Positions 1 to 9,694 are shown, numbered from the stretch's first letter. The stretch is 64,000 nucleotides of DNA from Cyclobacterium sp. 1_MG-2023 (GCF_030546805.1 NZ_JAUOPC010000012.1:62001-126000); one strand, 5' to 3'. The notes: a model not told the origin generated them from the sequence alone. Program-made: numbers and translations.

Positions 1-714
1 GTAAATGAAGGGTTTGCAGGGGGAAATAATAGAGGTATGGAAGTTGCAAAAGGTGATTTTTTCTTTCTAATTAACAATGATACGGAAGTTGCGCCTGATC
101 TACTCGAAAGCCTTTTGGAAAGAACTGAAAAATCTGAAAAGGTAGGTTTAGTTTGTCCGAAAATACTCTACCATGAAGAACCGGACATTATACAATACGC
201 AGGGTTTTCAGCAATTAATCCCATAACCGGGAGAGGAAGAGGCAAAGGTTATCTGGAAAAAGACGAAGGCCAATACCAAGTGGCCGAAATCACTCAATTG
301 GCACATGGTGCAGCCATGTTTATTCCCCGAAAGGTGGTCAAGGAAATAGGACTTATGGCAGAATTGTACTTCCTATATTATGAAGAAATGGATTACTGTG
401 AACGTATCAAGCAAGCAGGGTACGATATATGGTACGAGCCAAAAAGTTATATTCTTCACAAAGAATCTATGAGTGTGGGCAAAAACTCTCTGCTTAAAAC
501 CTATTACATGAGCAGAAACCGGTGGTTATACTTAAGAAGAAATGTAGATTACCCTTTATTTTTCTTTACTGCAGGGTATTATATGCTTATTGCACTTCCA
601 AAAAACCTATTGGTTCATGCCATTAAGTTTGAATGGGGTCACTTTAGAAAGTATTTTAAAGGCTTTGTAGATGGGCTTTTTCTGAAAGACATCAAAGAGA
701 ACCCCACTTTATAA
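1..714 (+). CDS. Glycosyltransferase family 2, 5' end outside window
   Basis: The frame is already open at base 1 (Val-Asn-Glu-Gly-Phe-Ala-Gly-Gly-Asn-Asn...), so the ATG at 37 is internal and the true start lies upstream. The NEGFAGGNNRG stretch and the NNDTEV motif that follows are the donor and metal-binding part of a GT-A fold family 2 enzyme of the rhamnosyltransferase-like group. A later acidic YYEEMDYCERIKQAGY segment fits the catalytic-base region of the same family. The C-terminus has a short hydrophobic stretch (FFFTAGYYMLIALP) that may associate with the membrane. It opens a plus-strand run with a GT4 enzyme 18 bases on and a flippase, so a role in adding a sugar to a lipid-linked exopolysaccharide unit is likely. 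Donor and acceptor cannot be read from sequence. Confidence 0.9.
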   Translation, partial: VNEGFAGGNNRGMEVAKGDFFFLINNDTEVAPDLLESLLERTEKSEKVGLVCPKILYHEEPDIIQYAGFSAINPITGRGRGKGYLEKDEGQYQVAEITQLAHGAAMFIPRKVVKEIGLMAELYFLYYEEMDYCERIKQAGYDIWYEPKSYILHKESMSVGKNSLLKTYYMSRNRWLYLRRNVDYPLFFFTAGYYMLIALPKNLLVHAIKFEWGHFRKYFKGFVDGLFLKDIKENPTL

Positions 715-732
715 AACTAAACGAAACAGACA

Positions 733-1866
733 ATGAGGATAGGTATAGAAGCACAACGCATTTTTAGAACAAAGAAACATGGCATGGACATGGTTGCCCT
801 TTCCCTAATCAAAAACCTGCAACAGCTAGATACTGAAAATGAATATTTTATTTTTGTCAATGATACGGAGGACCCTTCAGCAATAAACGAAACTAAAAAC
901 TTTAAAATTGTTCCCCTCACTCCCGCACCCTACCCAATATGGGAACAGAAACATTTAGCTAAAGCAGTTAAAACATATCAGTTAGATATGCTTCACTGTA
1001 CCAGTAATACGGCCCCCGTTTCATGCCCTGTCCCGCTTTTAATTACCCTTCACGACATTATCTACTTAGAAAAAATCAATCTTAAAGAAGGAACTTGGTA
1101 TCAAAGACTTGGAAATATCTACAGAAGATGGAATGTGCCAAAAGTGGTGAAAAAAGCGGCCATGATATTTACAGTCTCTCATTATGAACAAAAAAGGATT
1201 GTTCAGCATTTCAATATGAAAGATGATGCCGTTCAAGTGGTTTATAATGGAGTAGCCAATCATTTTAAAGTAGAGGATCCTGAAAAACAGGAAGTGATTC
1301 GAAAAAAATACAATTTACCGAAGTCATTCATCCTTTTCTTAGGAAATACAGACCCAAAGAAAAACCTCAAAGGGGTGTTAAAAAGTTTAGCCATTCTTGA
1401 AGAAAAAAAGATCGACTATCCTGACATTGTAATGCCTGACTTTGGAAAAGAGGTGTTGATGAATATGTTAAATGAGATGAAAGCCCCACTATTGCTTTCA
1501 AAAATTCACCTTACAGGTTATATTCCAAATGAAGACCTGCCTGCCATATACAGCCAAGCAAAAGTATTTTTATACCCTTCACTAAGAGAGAGTTTTGGTC
1601 TCCCAATCTTGGAAGGGATGGCATGTGGTTGCCCTGTCCTCACCGCAGATACTTCCTCCATGCCTGAAGTTGCAGGTGATGCCGCCATAATCGTTGATCC
1701 TTTTGACCCTTCAGCTATTAGTGCGGGCATAGAGAAAATATTGGCAGATAATGCGTTAAGAGAAGAACTTATCAGCAAAGGCTTTAAAAGGCCTCCATTA
1801 TTTGATTATAAAAAAGGAGCCTTGGATACACTCACTGCCTACAAAAAAATTCATGCGAAACAATGA
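733..1866 (+). CDS. Glycosyltransferase family 4 (group 1)
   Basis: The 377-residue protein starts MRIGIEAQRIF and has the two-lobed GT-B layout. The N-terminal lobe runs to about residue 180 and the C-terminal Glycos_transf_1 lobe carries a YPSLRESFGLPILEGMACG motif with the family's EX7E pair. This family transfers sugar from a nucleotide-sugar donor with retention, at the cytoplasmic side of the membrane. The stop overlaps the start of the flippase gene (ATGA at 1863-1866), which implies translational coupling. With the upstream GT2 it probably builds the repeat unit of an exopolysaccharide. The family call is firm; the sugar is unknown. Confidence 0.93.
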   Translation: MRIGIEAQRIFRTKKHGMDMVALSLIKNLQQLDTENEYFIFVNDTEDPSAINETKNFKIVPLTPAPYPIWEQKHLAKAVKTYQLDMLHCTSNTAPVSCPVPLLITLHDIIYLEKINLKEGTWYQRLGNIYRRWNVPKVVKKAAMIFTVSHYEQKRIVQHFNMKDDAVQVVYNGVANHFKVEDPEKQEVIRKKYNLPKSFILFLGNTDPKKNLKGVLKSLAILEEKKIDYPDIVMPDFGKEVLMNMLNEMKAPLLLSKIHLTGYIPNEDLPAIYSQAKVFLYPSLRESFGLPILEGMACGCPVLTADTSSMPEVAGDAAIIVDPFDPSAISAGIEKILADNALREELISKGFKRPPLFDYKKGALDTLTAYKKIHAKQ

Positions 1867-3191
1867 CAGATAAGAAATATTGGCTGACCGGTGGTTTTTT
1901 TACAATGATGCACCGAGGAGTAGATTTTTTACTTGGTTTTATCGGTTTTATGCTACTTGTGAGGGTTTTTAGTCCAGAAGAATTTGGGATCTGGGTTTTA
2001 CTTATCACCATTGTTTCTATTATCGATATGGCTAGGAATGGATTTATCCAAAATGGGATGATAAAGTTTCTGGTAGGAAAGGAAAAGGCAATTCAAACAA
2101 AAATTCAAACCGCTTCACTTTGGTTAAATACTGCCTTGACCTTAATTATGGTCCTCTTACTATGGACTTTCTCTGTACCGTTGGAAAAATTATTGAATGC
2201 CAAAGGCTTGGCTGACCTGATTAAAATTCATTCTTTGGTGCTCCCTGTACTGATTTTTCATACCCACAATATGGTTTTAATGCAGGCAAAATACGATTTT
2301 AAAGCTTATTTTTTGGCAGGAATCAGTAAAAGCCTCCCCTTCTTTTTGGTGATTTTGTCCGGTTACTTACTGGATATTAAGTTAAGCCTGATTGAATTGG
2401 CATGGTACCAAAACCTTGCTTTCTTGTTAGCCACAATTATGTCTGTTTATCAAGTTAAAAATTATTTCAATGTTCGACTAAAGGCACAAAAATATTGGTT
2501 GAAAAGAATTTTTAATTTTGGTAAATATGTATTTGGAACCAATCTAGTTTCCATGTTAACCAATAGCTTAGACAAATTTTTATTGGGTGCTTTATTGTCT
2601 CCGGTTCAAGTGGCAATGGCCAATACTGCAGGAAGAGTTATGAATATGGTTGAAATCCCTGTTAACTCTATTGCCTCTATTAGTTACCCAAAAGCTGCTG
2701 AAGCTCATGATAAAAAGCAAAGTAAATTGGTAGGTGAGATCTATGAAAAAACGTTGGGAATGATGCTAAGTCTTACCACTCCTTTTTGGTTTTTTTGTAT
2801 GATTTTCGCGCATTATATAGTCTTGCTAATAGCTGGAGATGCCTACTTGGATGCAGTTCCTTTTTTAAGAATTATGGCATTTTTGGCGCTAATCAAGCCT
2901 TTTGATAGGCAATCCGGAGTTTTTCTGGATGCCATTGGTAAACCATTTTTTAATATGCTTATGGTTTTTGGCACTTTCCTTTATGGCGCTTTATTCACAT
3001 ATGTTTTCATTCAATGGTTCGGGCTAATGGGAGCTGCCTATGGCTTGGTCCTTGCACTTTTCACCACCTCGATCATTAAATACATAATCTTAAATAAATT
3101 CATTGACATAAGTATGGGTCAATGTTGGATAAAAGCTTTTCTAAATTACCCAATTATGATTAAAACCCTGATAGATAAAGTTAAAAAATAA
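1863..3191 (+). CDS. Polysaccharide repeat-unit flippase, Wzx/MATE-like
   Basis: This 442-residue protein is hydrophobic along its whole length, with about twelve to fourteen membrane segments. It begins with the Wzx-like pattern of a first helix followed by VRVFSPEEFGIW, typical of the oligosaccharide flippase (PST/MVF) family. Such proteins move undecaprenyl-linked oligosaccharide from the inner to the outer leaflet of the inner membrane. It overlaps the GT4 gene by four bases and ends 26 bases from the convergent GT2 at 3218. No Wzy-type polymerase is visible in this window; it may lie upstream of base 1. The family is clear and substrate specificity is not predictable. Confidence 0.9.
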   Translation: MTDKKYWLTGGFFTMMHRGVDFLLGFIGFMLLVRVFSPEEFGIWVLLITIVSIIDMARNGFIQNGMIKFLVGKEKAIQTKIQTASLWLNTALTLIMVLLLWTFSVPLEKLLNAKGLADLIKIHSLVLPVLIFHTHNMVLMQAKYDFKAYFLAGISKSLPFFLVILSGYLLDIKLSLIELAWYQNLAFLLATIMSVYQVKNYFNVRLKAQKYWLKRIFNFGKYVFGTNLVSMLTNSLDKFLLGALLSPVQVAMANTAGRVMNMVEIPVNSIASISYPKAAEAHDKKQSKLVGEIYEKTLGMMLSLTTPFWFFCMIFAHYIVLLIAGDAYLDAVPFLRIMAFLALIKPFDRQSGVFLDAIGKPFFNMLMVFGTFLYGALFTYVFIQWFGLMGAAYGLVLALFTTSIIKYIILNKFIDISMGQCWIKAFLNYPIMIKTLIDKVKK

Positions 3192-3217
3192 TCTTTTTGA
3201 AAAATACCATTAACGAA

Positions 3218-4444
3218 TTATTTCCAATCTTCTTCAAGGTGTTTAAATTCATGTTTGCGTTGCTTCCATAAAACATCAATCTCGGTAATTTCATTATGGC
3301 TTGTGGCCATAAAATCCTTACTCGCTTTTCTAATATTAAGCATTCCGGAAATTTGTCCCAACACAAATAGGGGGATTTTCGGAATGGCCTGTAATACTTT
3401 CTGAGGTGTTTTATTTAAAAGCAATAACAATAAAAACCCTAGTGTAAACAACATCAAACTCCCAGCCAATAGGAAGAAATAAATCCAGTTGATCAACAAG
3501 GCAACAATAGCCAAAAGACCACTTAGTCCTACCAATACAACCATTGGAGGCATGGCAGTCATTATCGCAAAATAAACACGGTTCCAATCCATTTTCATTA
3601 GCCCTTTACCTATTAATCTTAGGTTCTCAGGAAGTTGCCCAAAATAACTATTGAGCCACCTCCCCCTTTGCCTCCCTATTTGTTCGGCGCCTGTGATTTT
3701 TTCATCAAAAATTATGGCAGCACCCGCATAGGCTATAATATGTCCTTGGTCTACCAGTTCAGATTGTAAAGACTTATCCTCTGCCACAACCACTCCCTGT
3801 TTTTCCAATATCAATAACTCTTTGGCAATATTTTCACCATACAAGTGCTTTTCGATTGACATACCGGAACCTGCTATTGTGGAAGATGAGCCCAATTGAA
3901 AAGGAAGGTTCCTGACAGCAAAGTCATAATAATACTCTCCCAGTGCATCTAGAGCTGCATAGGTACCCTCTATATTTTTAGCAATTCTCTTACCTTGAAC
4001 GGCCTTAAAACCATTCGCATGAAACTTACTGATTACACGTAAAAAATGGGAAGGCACAAGATTATCAGGATCAAAAACAACGACATGGCTATGTCTCTCT
4101 TTCATTTCTTTTAACACTAACCCTAAGGAGGCAACTTTACTATTTAAAAATGGTTTGGGTTGATAAATGGTGAGTTTGTCATGTTCCATCTGATCCATCT
4201 TTTCGTCAATTCCATCCGCCACCAAGTAAATATGGTAATTGGGATAATCCTGAGCAAGTAGAGCCCTCACCAATGGCCATGCGATATCCTTTTCTTTGTA
4301 TACAGTAATGACACAAGCAAAGTCTGCGCTTAACTCCGTTTCCTTTAATTTAAATTTACCCCTTAAAAATGATATAAAAGTACTTAATAAAGGAAACAAA
4401 AGATAAAAGCTGCAAATACAGGAAATAATAATAAATAAAATCAA
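3218..4444 (-). CDS. Processive-type glycosyltransferase family 2, membrane-anchored
   Basis: The 408-residue protein has an N-terminal membrane helix (about residues 1-25), a cytoplasmic GT2 domain and two or three C-terminal helices (about 290-360). Visible motifs are DGIDEK, the acidic FDPDNLVP and QRGRW, which is the QxxRW signature of cellulose/hyaluronan-synthase-like enzymes. These couple sugar addition to membrane attachment and sometimes to export. The start codon is TTG (complement of CAA at 4442-4444). An in-frame stop lies a few codons upstream and no ATG is available before the first helix. It is encoded against its neighbours, convergent with the flippase and divergent from the GT at 4534, so it is probably transcribed separately. 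Confidence 0.88.
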   Translation of the reverse strand: MILFIIISCICSFYLLFPLLSTFISFLRGKFKLKETELSADFACVITVYKEKDIAWPLVRALLAQDYPNYHIYLVADGIDEKMDQMEHDKLTIYQPKPFLNSKVASLGLVLKEMKERHSHVVVFDPDNLVPSHFLRVISKFHANGFKAVQGKRIAKNIEGTYAALDALGEYYYDFAVRNLPFQLGSSSTIAGSGMSIEKHLYGENIAKELLILEKQGVVVAEDKSLQSELVDQGHIIAYAGAAIIFDEKITGAEQIGRQRGRWLNSYFGQLPENLRLIGKGLMKMDWNRVYFAIMTAMPPMVVLVGLSGLLAIVALLINWIYFFLLAGSLMLFTLGFLLLLLLNKTPQKVLQAIPKIPLFVLGQISGMLNIRKASKDFMATSHNEITEIDVLWKQRKHEFKHLEEDWK

Positions 4445-4533
4445 AGCTTCAAAAATTAAGGATTGTTATAAACCTAAATTTAAGCTTTCCAATGCGGAAA
4501 ACATTGATTATTTTAGAAAAAAAACAGCTTTTT

Positions 4534-5760
4534 ATGGAGGATTTTTCAAATCTTACGCTTGATAAGGTTACCATAGTTATGACCAGCATGTCCAGATGGG
4601 ATGGGGAGTTTTCATCTGCTTCTTGGTCACTTGCCAAAACTTTTGCTCATAGCCAAAAGGTTATTTATGTTGACTATCCTTTTACGTTATTAGATTACTT
4701 TAAAGAAAGAAAAAAACCGTCTGTAGCTGCTAGAAAAACCGCATTGATTTGGGGGAAAGGAAGCCTAAAAACACTGACCCAGTACAGCCCTTTACTTTAT
4801 GCATTGACACCTCCTTTAATGCTTCCTATAAACTGGTTACCTCCCGGAGCAATGTATGACTTCTTTTCAAATTGGAATGACAAAAGGCTAGCTAATTCAA
4901 TCAATAGAGCGGTAAAAGAACTGAAAGAAGAAAACTTCATTTTCTTTAATTCTTTTAATCCACTCTATTTAACAAAATTACCGAATGGATTTAAACCCCG
5001 TGCATTTGTATACCAATCGCGGGATAATATCCGGGCTTTGGAACCTTACTTAAGGAAACATGGAGCAGGAAAGGAAATAGAAGCTGTAAAAAATGCAGAC
5101 CTTAGTTTGGTGACTTCCCGTATGCTTCAAAAGGATTTGGAAAGCCTTTCAGGAAAAAATGTTGCCTACTTCCCCAACGCCGCAGACTTTGATTTGTTTA
5201 GAACAGCTTATGATAGCCAGGTGGAAATACCTGAAGACATCAAAACTATCCCCAAACCAATCATTGGTTACACTGGAAATATTTGTCATCGCTTGGACTA
5301 TGATTTGATAGAAAGTATTTGTAAGGCCAACCCAGATAAAAGCATAGTTATGGTGGGGCCTAGAAACCATCAAGGACATACCAGCATTGATTTGGACAAA
5401 ATCCCCAACTTGTTCTTCACTGGACCTAAAAAAATAGAGGAACTGCCCCATTACCTTGCCCACTTCCAAATATTAATATTACCCTTCCTTTGCAATGAAG
5501 TGACCAAAAGTATTTACCCCCTCAAAATTAATGAATACCTCGCTTCAGGAAAACCTATAGTTGCCACCCCTTTTTCAGAAGATATACAATCATTTCATCC
5601 ACTAATTAGCCTTGAAAAAACGCCAGCGAATTTTAATGAAGCCATAGAAATAGAATTGAATTCTGACTCTGTTCAAAAAGCCAAATCAAGGTATGTCGAA
5701 GCTTCAAAAAACACTTGGAAGGGAAGAGTAAAGTTATTTTGGGAATTACTCGTCGGTTAA
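4534..5760 (+). CDS. Glycosyltransferase, GT4-like
   Basis: I take ATG 4534 (MEDFSNLTLDKVTIVMTSM) as the start, giving 408 residues. An earlier ATG at 4492 would add fourteen residues (MRKTLIILEKKQLF) that do not look like the family N-terminus. The C-terminal lobe has GYTGNI, VGPR and YPLKINEYLASGKPIVATPFSED, the donor-binding signature of GT-B enzymes related to TuaH-type transferases. It shares the polysaccharide locus but has no close co-directional partner downstream. It converges on the sugar transferase ending at 5889, and I see no terminator hairpin between them. Substrate unknown. Confidence 0.87.
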   Translation: MEDFSNLTLDKVTIVMTSMSRWDGEFSSASWSLAKTFAHSQKVIYVDYPFTLLDYFKERKKPSVAARKTALIWGKGSLKTLTQYSPLLYALTPPLMLPINWLPPGAMYDFFSNWNDKRLANSINRAVKELKEENFIFFNSFNPLYLTKLPNGFKPRAFVYQSRDNIRALEPYLRKHGAGKEIEAVKNADLSLVTSRMLQKDLESLSGKNVAYFPNAADFDLFRTAYDSQVEIPEDIKTIPKPIIGYTGNICHRLDYDLIESICKANPDKSIVMVGPRNHQGHTSIDLDKIPNLFFTGPKKIEELPHYLAHFQILILPFLCNEVTKSIYPLKINEYLASGKPIVATPFSEDIQSFHPLISLEKTPANFNEAIEIELNSDSVQKAKSRYVEASKNTWKGRVKLFWELLVG

Positions 5761-5888
5761 AAGGTAGCTTCACCAAGAAACATTCAAATCCAAAACCCAA
5801 TCTTCCCGAAATAACTATTAAGTTAAGTCAAAAGCCTGTAAGAAGAAAAATAAATCAAGGTTTGAATGCTATTATGGTATATAAAATA

Positions 5889-7094
5889 TCAAACGTTTTC
5901 GCTTTGGAACAATGCCGGAATAGTTCGCAATAATATTTTTATATCAAACCAAATACTGAAATTTTTAACATAGTCATTATCAAGACTTAACCGCTCTTCT
6001 TCAGACATGGCCCCTCTGCCTCTTTTCTCTACCTGCCAAAGGCCAGTGATACCTGCAGGACCAAGAAATCTCAGCGCATACTTATCCGTAGTGATTTTTT
6101 CAGCTTCATATAAGGGAAGTGGTCTGTTTCCCACAAGGGACATATCTCCTCTCAATACATTCCACAATTGAGGTAGCTCATCAATACTTGTATTTCTAAT
6201 AAATTTGCCAATTTTTGTTACGCGTGGATCATCTTTAATTTTAATAAATGCTGCATCCTTATTGCTATCCTTTTTGGCCATAAGAATTTTTTCACATACC
6301 ATTTTATTGTCATCATACATTGGCTGAAGACATCCCCCTCCTGCTTGTTCACAAAACTCGCAAAGCTCCTTTACCTCATTTACAAGTTCTTTAGGCTTTA
6401 CTTCCTCTTCTTCAATGACCTCTTCTTCATTGTTATATTGATTCAGGTGCTTTAGCTGTTGCAGTTTTGCATCAGCATCAGGATCCATGGATCTAAATTT
6501 ATAAAATTTAAAAATATTATACCCTGTACCAACTCTATATGAATAATAAAATACCGGACCTCTTGATTCCAACTTAATTAAAATGGCTACGATCAAAAAC
6601 AAAGGAAGCAAAGCCAAAATAATTAATCCGGAAACAACAATATCAAAAACTCTTTTGACAAAAGGTGTCTTAGACCCTTTGAGGGTAGTATATTCCTGGG
6701 CTTTCTTCTTGAGTGTAGGATGTTTCATCTGGAACTCAAGTCTGGACCTCAATTGTTTTGCCCGGATCGGTTTTAAAATAAAGTCTGTTACCCCTGATGA
6801 GATCGCATAAATAATATCCTCAGGAGTAGCCTTATCGACGATCATAAAAAAGGGCAAGTCCCCAAAGCCCAATTTCTCAATTGTATTTTTCAATGTTATC
6901 CCATGAACGCCCATTAATGAGGAATCACTAAGTATCATGCAATACCCTTCCGGTGAACTAGAAAGTTGATTGTAAAAAATAATCCCATTAGAAAAAACAT
7001 TGATGTCAAAAATTTCTCCTACAGCCTTTTTTATCGATTCAATTACTTCTGGATCTTCCGAAATTAAGGCAATTTTGTTGTTTTCTTTATTCAT
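5889..7094 (-). CDS. Priming sugar transferase with N-terminal receiver domain and four-Cys insert
   Basis: This 401-residue protein has two parts. Residues 1-125 look like a response-regulator receiver domain: acidic pair E13-D14, candidate phospho-acceptor D57 in ILSDSSLMGVHG, and K108 in DFILKPI. The usual Thr/Ser switch position is V86. Residues 145-401 are a bacterial sugar transferase (polyprenyl-phosphate hexose-1-phosphate transferase): a membrane segment near 148-172, YKFRSMD, IDELPQLWNVLRGDMSLVGNRP with the D305-E306 pair, and GPAGITGLWQV. An insert at about 205-285 is acidic and holds C245, C248, C255 and C267. The family starts glycan assembly on undecaprenyl phosphate. It overlaps the upstream response regulator by eight bases, so the two are co-expressed. 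Regulation of the transferase through its receiver domain is inference. Confidence 0.93.
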   Translation of the reverse strand: MNKENNKIALISEDPEVIESIKKAVGEIFDINVFSNGIIFYNQLSSSPEGYCMILSDSSLMGVHGITLKNTIEKLGFGDLPFFMIVDKATPEDIIYAISSGVTDFILKPIRAKQLRSRLEFQMKHPTLKKKAQEYTTLKGSKTPFVKRVFDIVVSGLIILALLPLFLIVAILIKLESRGPVFYYSYRVGTGYNIFKFYKFRSMDPDADAKLQQLKHLNQYNNEEEVIEEEEVKPKELVNEVKELCEFCEQAGGGCLQPMYDDNKMVCEKILMAKKDSNKDAAFIKIKDDPRVTKIGKFIRNTSIDELPQLWNVLRGDMSLVGNRPLPLYEAEKITTDKYALRFLGPAGITGLWQVEKRGRGAMSEEERLSLDNDYVKNFSIWFDIKILLRTIPALFQSENV

Positions 7095-7494
7095 TTATTG
7101 AATCGATTGCAAATTTCCCAGTCCTTCTTAATATTGAATTTATTCGGGCTTCAAGCTCTTTTGGGTTAAATGGTTTAACCATAAAATCATCTGCCCCCAT
7201 ATTCAATATGTCTATTTTCTTTTCAGAAGAATCTGTAGCAGAAAGAACGATAAGAGGAATCGAAGAGAAAAAACCACTTGAACGAACCATTTCAACAAAT
7301 TCAGCCCCACTAATTTCCGGCATGTTCAAGTCACAAATAATTATATCTGGAAGATCTCCCTCTTGCATACTTGCTATGGCATCTGCAGGTTTGTTAAAGA
7401 CCTTTACATCAAATTTACTTTTAAAATAATGCTGTATGATTAGAAGAACAGAAGGTTCGTCATCTATACCAAAAATTTTATACTTATTTTTCAT
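7087..7494 (-). CDS. Single-domain response regulator
   Basis: Starting at the ATG complementary to 7492-7494 the protein is 135 residues (MKNKYKIFGIDDEPSVLLI). A longer reading from 7518 adds eight unconvincing residues. It is a complete receiver domain: D11-D12, phospho-acceptor D55 in IIICDLNMPEISG, S85 and K107. It has no output domain, like CheY/Spo0F-type regulators. No histidine kinase is encoded nearby. Its end overlaps the start of the receiver-fused sugar transferase, so it probably works with that enzyme or passes phosphate in a relay that controls polysaccharide synthesis. The receiver assignment is firm; the partner is inferred. Confidence 0.92.
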   Translation of the reverse strand: MKNKYKIFGIDDEPSVLLIIQHYFKSKFDVKVFNKPADAIASMQEGDLPDIIICDLNMPEISGAEFVEMVRSSGFFSSIPLIVLSATDSSEKKIDILNMGADDFMVKPFNPKELEARINSILRRTGKFAIDSINE

Positions 7495-7696
7495 AGTTGC
7501 AAAAATTCGTAATACCAATTTAAATACTAATAAAGGTAAAAACGAACAAGCAAATAAAAAAAGGATTTAATATTTAATTTCCCTATTAAATCAAATGATA
7601 TTAAATAAATTTAACTTTTAATTTTACAATTATTATAAATTACAAAATATAGTATTCAAATAACTTATTTATGTATTTTAAAAAATTCCTTCAGAA

Positions 7697-7735
7697 ACAA
7701 AAAAGCATTGCTCATTTTTAAAGAGCAATGCTTTA
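7697..7735 (-). terminator. Rho-independent terminator of the UDP-glucuronate decarboxylase gene
   Basis: A perfect 12-bp stem, AAAGCATTGCTC with GAGCAATGCTTT, has a nine-base loop. Read on the minus strand it is followed by a run of six T. It lies 28 bases beyond the stop of the gene at 7763 and upstream of the response regulator, so it separates the two transcripts. Confidence 0.85.
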
Positions 7736-7762
7736 TGGGATCACTTTGTAGTGCTACAATCC

Positions 7763-8710
7763 TTATACGTTATCTTCCTTAAGAATAAGGTCAAAATATT
7801 TTATGGTTTCTACCAAGCCTTCTTTTAGTTGAACTTTGGGTTCCCAACCCAATTCTTTTCTTGCCAAATCAATAATTGGTTTTCTCTGCATAGGATCATC
7901 CTGTGGAAGAGGCAAGAATTTAAGTTTGCTTTTTGAGCCGGTAAGTTCCAATACATTTTCAGCCAATTCAAGCATGGTAAATTCTACCGGATTTCCAATA
8001 TTAATTGGTCCGATTACATCATCAGAGCTATTCATCAATTTATACATACCTGAGATCAGGTCGCTTACATACCCAAAACTCCTGGTCTGCATTCCATCTC
8101 CAAAAATTGTTATGTCCTCCCCTTTTAATGCTTGAACAATAAAATTACTCACCACACGGCCGTCTGATGGATGCATTCTTGGTCCATAGGTATTAAATAT
8201 ACGCATGACCTTGATGTTTAAATCGTGCTGCCTATGGTAATCAAAAAACAAAGTTTCCGCACATCTCTTCCCTTCATCATAGCAGGCCCTTGGTCCGGTC
8301 ACACTGACACTTCCCTTATAGCTTTCGGGTTGTGGATGTATTTCCGGATCACCATAAACTTCACTCGTGCTGGCCTGTAAAATTTTAATCTTCAGTCTTT
8401 TTGCCAGGCCCAACATATTAATGGCACCTATCACACTTGTTTTGGTGGTTTGAACAGGGTCGAATTGATAATGAACCGGACTAGCAGGACAAGCAAGATT
8501 ATAAATCTCATCTACCTCTACATACAAAGGAAGTGTTACATCATGCCTCAAAAATTCAAAATTCTTATTCTCCAATAAATGGTGAATGTTTCTTCTTCTA
8601 CCTGTAAAAAGATTATCGGCACAAATCACTTCATTGCCCTCTTCTAAAAGTTTGTCACAAAGGTGACTGCCCAAAAACCCAGCTCCACCTGTTACTAAAA
8701 TCCTTTTCAT
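7763..8710 (-). CDS. uxs: UDP-glucuronate decarboxylase (UDP-xylose synthase)
   Basis: The 315-residue protein is a short-chain dehydrogenase/reductase of the extended (epimerase) type. It has a [10 protein letters not shown] nucleotide-binding loop at 8-17, [13 protein letters not shown] with E117, and the catalytic YxxxK in [11 protein letters not shown] (Y144, K148). The whole protein reads like UXS enzymes from animals and plants. These convert UDP-glucuronate to UDP-xylose and CO2 with bound NAD in the cytoplasm. The precursor would come from the UDP-glucose dehydrogenase at 45855. It has its own terminator downstream and lies beside the glycosyltransferase genes, which suggests that xylose, or a 4-keto intermediate, goes into the polysaccharide. 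Confidence 0.92.
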   Translation of the reverse strand: MKRILVTGGAGFLGSHLCDKLLEEGNEVICADNLFTGRRRNIHHLLENKNFEFLRHDVTLPLYVEVDEIYNLACPASPVHYQFDPVQTTKTSVIGAINMLGLAKRLKIKILQASTSEVYGDPEIHPQPESYKGSVSVTGPRACYDEGKRCAETLFFDYHRQHDLNIKVMRIFNTYGPRMHPSDGRVVSNFIVQALKGEDITIFGDGMQTRSFGYVSDLISGMYKLMNSSDDVIGPINIGNPVEFTMLELAENVLELTGSKSKLKFLPLPQDDPMQRKPIIDLARKELGWEPKVQLKEGLVETIKYFDLILKEDNV

Positions 8711-8886
8711 CTTATCAAAATAATTAGTTAAAAACCTAAAGTCTAAAATTCCTATTGTCTAAAATTCAAAAATAATAATATATTTCCCATTCAAATAACT
8801 TTTTTTTAATGTTATCCATAATTTACTTAATTTTAAGTACCAATACCATAATCTAAACAATAAAACCATCAAAAACCTAAAATAAA

Positions 8887-9678
8887 ATGAAATGTAACCT
8901 CCGTATTTTTAAGTTATTGCCATTATTTTTGCTCTCCATAATTTCCTTCGCACAACTAAAAGCACAAGATGGGAAAAAAGATCTGTATGAATTGAGAGTG
9001 TATCACCTCGACAATTTAAAACAAATTGAAGTAATTGAAGACTATTTAGAAAATGCCTTTATCCCGGCTGCCCATCGTGCAGGAGTAGAGAATGTTGGTG
9101 TTTTTAAGCCACTTCCAACAGAGCCTGATGCAGGAAAAAAAATCTATGTTTTCCTTCCATTTACTAAATCAAAGGATTATTTCAGGTTTCAAAGAAAATT
9201 GAAAACTGATGCCAAACATCAGGAAGATGGCAAAGATTATATTCAAGCAGCATTTGACAATCCTTCTTTCAGTAGGGTCGAGACATCTTTAATGCAAGCT
9301 TTTGAAACACGAACTAGAATGGCGCTACCTAAATTAAGCTCTCCTAAAAGTGAAAGAGTGTATGAATTGAGAAGTTATGAGTCAGCCACAGAAAGACTTT
9401 ACCACCAGAAAGTAAAAATGTTTAATGAAGGTGAAATTGATATTTTTGATGAACTGAATTTCAATGGAGTATTTTATGGTGAACCTCTAGCAGGAGCTAA
9501 TATGCCTAACCTGGTTTATATGACTGCATTTGAAAATATGGAAGACAGAGATGCACATTGGGCCGCATTTAGTGATTACCCTGCTTGGTTGGCCCTAAAA
9601 GCCAATAGTGAATATGACAATACAGTGTCAAAAAATGACAAGCGACTATTAAGACCTACCCCTTATTCAGATTTCTAA
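8887..9678 (+). CDS. Exported NIPSNAP family protein
   Basis: The 263-residue protein has a Sec signal peptide (hydrophobic core LLPLFLLSIISFAQ, likely cut near AQLKAQ). Two ferredoxin-like alpha/beta-barrel repeats follow, each opening with an ELR motif (YELRVYHLDNL near residue 35, YELRSYES near 159). That is the NIPSNAP domain arrangement. Bacteroidota often encode secreted NIPSNAP proteins near carbohydrate genes, but their activity is not established. It stands alone between divergent and convergent neighbours and ends at a clear terminator. I can support the family and export, not a reaction. Confidence 0.85.
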   Translation: MKCNLRIFKLLPLFLLSIISFAQLKAQDGKKDLYELRVYHLDNLKQIEVIEDYLENAFIPAAHRAGVENVGVFKPLPTEPDAGKKIYVFLPFTKSKDYFRFQRKLKTDAKHQEDGKDYIQAAFDNPSFSRVETSLMQAFETRTRMALPKLSSPKSERVYELRSYESATERLYHQKVKMFNEGEIDIFDELNFNGVFYGEPLAGANMPNLVYMTAFENMEDRDAHWAAFSDYPAWLALKANSEYDNTVSKNDKRLLRPTPYSDF

Positions 9679-9694
9679 AAATCTGGCTTGATTA

